DNA from: an uncultured Bacteroidales bacterium
Lineage (GTDB): Bacteria; Bacteroidota; Bacteroidia; Bacteroidales; Paludibacteraceae
Assembly (NCBI GenBank): GCA_902779705.1
Contig: CACZCR010000013.1
Location: 1-53,034, forward strand
Reading direction: 5' to 3'
DNA length: 53,034 bases
Under the pieces are notes generated by a model that worked only from the letters and a program-made list of their open reading frames with translations, made no database searches and was not told where the DNA came from. Positions 50,145-53,034 of the stretch are shown in pieces; positions within the stretch are counted from its first letter, which is position 1, and each line of letters begins with the position of its first letter. The position numbers and the translations under genes are program-made.

Positions 50145-51489
50145 AAACGTTCTTGCCCAGTTTGGGTAGATTGGTCAACAATACTATCGCCGCAGTGATA
50201 GCCGCCATGGTATCACTTACAGGTATAGACCACCACACCCCGTCCAAAGGATCAGCAAACCACATAGGCATCAAAAGCGTCAGCGGAATCAGATACAATA
50301 CTTGACGGGTTAGGCTGAGGAAGATAGACTTGCCGGCTTTGCCGATAGAGGTGAACAAGTTGCCTGTGACCATTTGGAATCCAATGATTAACATCGTTGA
50401 GCAAATGATGCGCATCGGGCGGATAGTAAGCGATATCAGTGTCTCGTCGTGTGTAAACATGCGCGTCACAATCTCCGGGCACAACTCTCCCAAGAAGAAC
50501 ACAATACCCATCACTCCTGTCGCATAGAGGCAGGTGATATAGAATGACTTTAGTACACGGTCGTATTTCTTTGCACCGTAGTTATAGCCGGCTATCGGTT
50601 GCATACCCTGATTAAAGCCCATTACCATCATGGCAAACACAAACGTCAGACGGTTGATCACACCGTAGGATGCAATCGCCATGTCTCCGCCAAAACGTTT
50701 CAACTGGTTGTTGATGATAATGACTACAAAACAATGGGCCATGTTGTATAAGAAGGGTGACATACCTATTGCCAGCGCACGCCCAGTTATCTCACGGTTG
50801 AGACGCCATATGCCGCGGTGGAAATGTACCAGTTCATCCTTGTTGAAGAACTTGGTTATCTGCCATACTACAGCCACTGCCTGGCTAATAACTGTAGCCA
50901 GCGCTGCTCCGCGGACGCCCATGCCCATACCGAAAATGAATAAGGGGTCAAGCATGATATTGACCACCACTGCTACGATTGTGGCTGTCATCGAGAATCG
51001 AGGATGTCCGGCAGAACGCAACAATGCATTGAGGCCAAAATAGATATGCGTCAGTATATTGCCATAGAGGATGATCTCCATGTATTCGTGCGCATAGGTG
51101 AGTGTATCCACGCTGGCACCAAAAGCCATCAGAATAGGGTCGAGCCATATCAGTCCGACCAACATCACGACAGCGGACAGGATGACATTGAGCACGATCA
51201 CATTGCCTAATACTCGATTGGCTTTGTCAAAATCTTTCTCTCCCAAGTAGATAGCCAGCAGGGAAGAGGCGCCTACGCCCACCAGGCTGCCAAATGCCGC
51301 ACAGATATCCATAAACGGTTTAGCGACCGTCAATGCACCCAATGCCAAGGCACCACAGCCGTGACCGATATAGATCGAGTCTACTATGTTGTATAGCGAA
51401 GTAGCCGTCATCGCAATGATGGCGGGCATCGCATACTTCAAAAGTAGTTTATGTATCGGCGCTGTGCCGAGTTCGGCTGTTCTACTCAT
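50116..51489 (-). CDS. MATE family efflux transporter
   Basis: Inner-membrane antiporter of 457 residues with about 12 hydrophobic segments. The N-terminus MSRTAELGTAPIHKLLLKYAMP leads into LYNIVDSIYIGHGCGALAL. The repeat halves GVGASSLLAIYLGEKDFDKA and MGFNQGMQPIAGYNYGAKKYDRV are typical of MATE proteins that export drugs or metabolites using Na+ or H+. The substrate is unknown. It lies downstream of mrp, separated only by a CTAGG array that runs over the mrp stop. Confidence 0.93.
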   Translation of the reverse strand: MSRTAELGTAPIHKLLLKYAMPAIIAMTATSLYNIVDSIYIGHGCGALALGALTVAKPFMDICAAFGSLVGVGASSLLAIYLGEKDFDKANRVLGNVIVLNVILSAVVMLVGLIWLDPILMAFGASVDTLTYAHEYMEIILYGNILTHIYFGLNALLRSAGHPRFSMTATIVAVVVNIMLDPLFIFGMGMGVRGAALATVISQAVAVVWQITKFFNKDELVHFHRGIWRLNREITGRALAIGMSPFLYNMAHCFVVIIINNQLKRFGGDMAIASYGVINRLTFVFAMMVMGFNQGMQPIAGYNYGAKKYDRVLKSFYITCLYATGVMGIVFFLGELCPEIVTRMFTHDETLISLTIRPMRIICSTMLIIGFQMVTGNLFTSIGKAGKSIFLSLTRQVLYLIPLTLLMPMWFADPLDGVWWSIPVSDTMAAITAAIVLLTNLPKLGKNVSTTARPSQD

Positions 51490-51499
51490 TTTTAGGATA

Positions 51500-51535
51500 C
51501 TAGGGGACTAGGAGACTAGGGAACTAGGGTTCTAG
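51500..51535. repeat. CTAGGnnn octamer array at the mrp stop
   Basis: Four octamers, CTAGGGGA, CTAGGAGA, CTAGGGAA and CTAGGGTT, plus a closing CTAG. The array covers the last codons (encoding R-T-L-V-P) and the TAG stop of mrp and runs almost to the MATE gene. A homologous array of the same length lies in the 23S-5S spacer at 52835-52870. Confidence 0.85.
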
Positions 51536-52559
51536 CTATTTTGTTAAATGCTTCGGCAGCAGGATGTCCGTTTTGCAGGGCAATAGGCATTCCTTCGTCA
51601 CCTCCTTCGCGGATGGACTGTACGAGTGGTATCTGTCCCAATAGGGGCACGTTCAGTTCGGTTGCCAGGCGTACGCCGCCTTCTTTGCCGAAGATATAGT
51701 ACTTGTTCTCAGGTAGTTCGGCAGGAGTGAACCATGCCATATTCTCTATGAGTCCGAGGATAGGCACGTTGACTTTCTCATTGCGGAACATCTCCACACC
51801 TTTGCGAGCATCGACCAATGCAACCGGTTGGGGAGTGGTCACGACGATCACGCCGGTCAGCTGGAGCGCGGAGATAAGTGTCAGATGGATATCTGATGTG
51901 CCGGGAGGCAGATCTATGAGGAAATAGTCCAGTTCGCCCCAATGGGCATCGTCTATGAGCTGTTTGATAGCATTGGAAGCCATTCCGCCACGCCAGATGA
52001 CTGCTTGTTCAGGATCCACAAAAAAGCCGATAGATAGCATTTTAACGCCATACTGTTCGATGGGTTCGATGAGTGTGCGTCCGTTTTCTTCTACCGATAC
52101 AGGGCGACAATCTTCGGTGTGGAACATCTTAGGCATGGATGGGCCGTGAATGTCTGCATCCAAGAGTCCTACGCTGTATCCTGCTTGCGCTAGAGCGACT
52201 GCCAGATTGGCTGTAACGGTCGATTTGCCTACGCCACCTTTGCCACTGTGGATAGCGATCACATGTTTTGCTTTAAGGGCAGGATGGCTATCAGCTGTCG
52301 GTGCCATGTTCTGTTTGACGAACTTGGTGTGGATATGTACGGCTATATTGGGATCAATATAGGTTTGGATGGCCACTTCGGCAGCTTTGATGACCGACTT
52401 GAGGAATGGGTCGTTGTCTTTTTGGAAGATGAGCGAGAAGCTAACTTCCAGACCGGATATGCGGATGTCGTCTTCGAGCATACCGCTCTCAATGAGGTCT
52501 TTGCCTGTTCCGGGATATCGCACGTGGCGTAGGGCATCTATGACTTGCTGTGGGTACAT
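51516..52559 (-). CDS. mrp: Mrp/ApbC family Fe-S carrier ATPase
   Basis: P-loop ATPase of 347 residues from the Mrp/NBP35 family that carries iron-sulfur clusters to target proteins. An N-terminal DUF59/MIP18 domain (about 1-75) is followed by HSGKGGVGKSTVTANLAVAL with the deviant Walker A, LLDADIHGPSMP, and FLIDLPPGTSDIHLTL. The CxxC pair that holds the bridging cluster in many Mrp proteins is missing; the corresponding stretch reads ENMAWFTPAELPENKYYIF. I recall the same form in Bacteroides. The C-terminal codons and stop lie inside a CTAGG array. Confidence 0.9.
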   Translation of the reverse strand: MYPQQVIDALRHVRYPGTGKDLIESGMLEDDIRISGLEVSFSLIFQKDNDPFLKSVIKAAEVAIQTYIDPNIAVHIHTKFVKQNMAPTADSHPALKAKHVIAIHSGKGGVGKSTVTANLAVALAQAGYSVGLLDADIHGPSMPKMFHTEDCRPVSVEENGRTLIEPIEQYGVKMLSIGFFVDPEQAVIWRGGMASNAIKQLIDDAHWGELDYFLIDLPPGTSDIHLTLISALQLTGVIVVTTPQPVALVDARKGVEMFRNEKVNVPILGLIENMAWFTPAELPENKYYIFGKEGGVRLATELNVPLLGQIPLVQSIREGGDEGMPIALQNGHPAAEAFNKIARTLVP

Positions 52560-52587
52560 GTTAGTTATTGGTATTCAGCGTGTTATC

Positions 52588-52626
52588 TAAAAAACAAAGA
52601 GCCACCGAGACAAATCTCAGTGGCTC
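52588..52626 (-). terminator. rRNA operon terminator
   Basis: On the minus strand GAGCCACTGAGA pairs with TCTCGGTGGCTC around a TTTG loop, followed by TTTGTTTTTT. One position is a U-G pair only in the minus-strand RNA (C-A if read the other way), which supports that direction. It ends the 23S-5S transcript ahead of mrp. Confidence 0.9.
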
Positions 52627-52631
52627 CGAAA

Positions 52632-52741
52632 GTGGCGGCTACCTACTCTCCCACAAATCTGCAGTACCATCGGCGATGCTGAGCTTAACGACCCTGTTCG
52701 GAATGGGAAGGGGTGGGACCTCACGATGTCAAACGATCTCA
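52632..52741 (-). rRNA. 5S ribosomal RNA
   Basis: The minus strand contains the conserved 5S core: CTTCCCATTCCGAACAG, GTTAAGC, CGCCGATGGTACTGC and GTGGGAGAGTAGGT. The 3' end GTAGCCGCCAC is clear. The 5' end is uncertain: the sequence expected to pair with it (GTGGCGGCTAC-like) is not seen, and GTTTGACATCG stands there, next to a 20-base imperfect direct repeat. Confidence 0.88.
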
Positions 52742-52834
52742 AACTATGTCAAACAATTTCTAACCTCCAACCCTATGGGGTTGACGAATTGAGAATGTAA
52801 AGCATTCGCGAGCTTGAACAATCAAGTTCGGCAA
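52742..52834 (-). other. 5S-side part of the 23S-5S spacer
   Basis: AT-rich rRNA spacer with small inverted repeats (AATGTAAAGCATT at about 52794-52806, CTTGAACAATCAAG at about 52813-52826). No gene is seen. Confidence 0.5.
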
Positions 52835-52870
52835 CTAGGTACCTAGGAGCCTAGGGCCCTAGGGTGCTAG
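52835..52870. repeat. CTAGGnnn octamer array in the 23S-5S spacer
   Basis: Four octamers, CTAGGTAC, CTAGGAGC, CTAGGGCC and CTAGGGTG, plus a closing CTAG. It has the same unit count, period, length and orientation as the array at 51500-51535, and the unit positions correspond (second unit AG, third G, fourth GT). Confidence 0.85.
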
Positions 52871-52874
52871 TAAA

Positions 52875-52948
52875 AACCTTCTTGAAAGAAGGTTGCAATT
52901 CAGCGGCGGAGCCGCGAAATGCAAAAATCCTTTTTTAGAAAAAGATTT
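52875..52948 (-). other. Three hairpins after the 23S 3' end
   Basis: Three successive hairpins occur: AACCTTCTT/AAGAAGGTT (52875-52894), GCGGC/GCCGC (52903-52915) and AAATC with T-run/A-run GATTT (52925-52948). They are likely rRNA processing signals, since they lie immediately downstream of the 23S 3' end. Confidence 0.55.
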
Positions 52949-53034
52949 CGGGCAATTAGTACTGCTCGGCTTTATGTCACCATTGTACACCTGCAGCCTA
53001 TCAACGTCGTAGTCTACAACGACCCTCAATGGAA
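52949..53034 (-). rRNA. 23S ribosomal RNA, 3' end (partial)
   Basis: The minus strand reads the conserved 23S tail: TTGTAGACTACGACGTTGATAGG, then CAGTACTAATTGCCCG at the 3' end. The gene continues beyond the right edge of the window. Confidence 0.93.

Overview
The window is a 53 kb stretch of a Bacteroidota chromosome, most likely order Bacteroidales. Three things point there. Promoters have the TAnnTTTG -7 box with a TTG about 20 bases upstream. The primary sigma factor is the short 286-residue type. Many lineage-typical families are present: DUF4270, DUF6242, DUF3127, DUF4294, DUF1599, GldD, a Porin_10-type porin, the EF-G paralog EF-G2 and the GH57/GH133 glycogen genes. It is almost entirely core chromosome. 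I found no insertion sequence, prophage, CRISPR array or toxin-antitoxin pair.

Layout. 1-650: tRNA-Thr, -Tyr and -Gly on the minus strand with hairpin-rich spacers, probably the start of the Thr-Tyr-Gly-Thr-tuf cluster. 654-3243: xerC, a FISUMP-like lipoprotein and an unknown protein. 3447-8427: a minus-strand gene train of a secreted FISUMP-like protein, GTPase-site-altered EF-G2, a small lipoprotein, two tandem deoxynucleoside kinases and a YqaE/Pmp3 peptide. 8873-16420, plus strand: kdtA, hisS, DUF1599, a DoxX-like protein, glucan phosphorylase and recO. 16417-20480, minus: metallophosphoesterase, DUF3127, pgk, DUF6242. Then ygfA (+), the ddl-ispA-unknown operon (-), and a tightly overlapping six-gene operon, lipase-gldD-GGGP synthase-tadA-pgpH-dusB (-).

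30318-40546, plus strand: manC, glycogen debranching enzyme, GT4 glycogen synthase, GH57, porin, a ClpC-like unfoldase and thioredoxin. Next come tRNA-Arg and rpoD. 41664-46040, minus: half-size glycogen synthase, DUF4270, an N-terminally shortened RNase R and an outer-membrane protein. 46209-50144, plus: panC, pdxB, proS, DUF4294. 50116-53034, minus: MATE transporter, Mrp ATPase, an rRNA terminator, 5S rRNA and the 3' tail of 23S rRNA.

I see no complete unknown multi-gene system. The most unusual material is non-coding or architectural. (i) A two-hairpin repeat next to tRNAs whose stems differ in sequence but still pair. (ii) Several families of octamer-period tandem arrays that start at or run through the stop codon of the upstream gene, including two homologous CTAGGnnn arrays. 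(iii) An extended -33 promoter consensus, TTGCRTATRT, with two near-identical palindromic promoters upstream of glgP and the EF-G2 gene train. (iv) Enzymes lacking whole domains: RNase R without cold-shock domains, ClpC without the middle domain, and a half GT-B glycogen synthase. (v) A promoter inside the pdxB coding region. (vi) A 5S gene whose terminal helix does not appear to pair.
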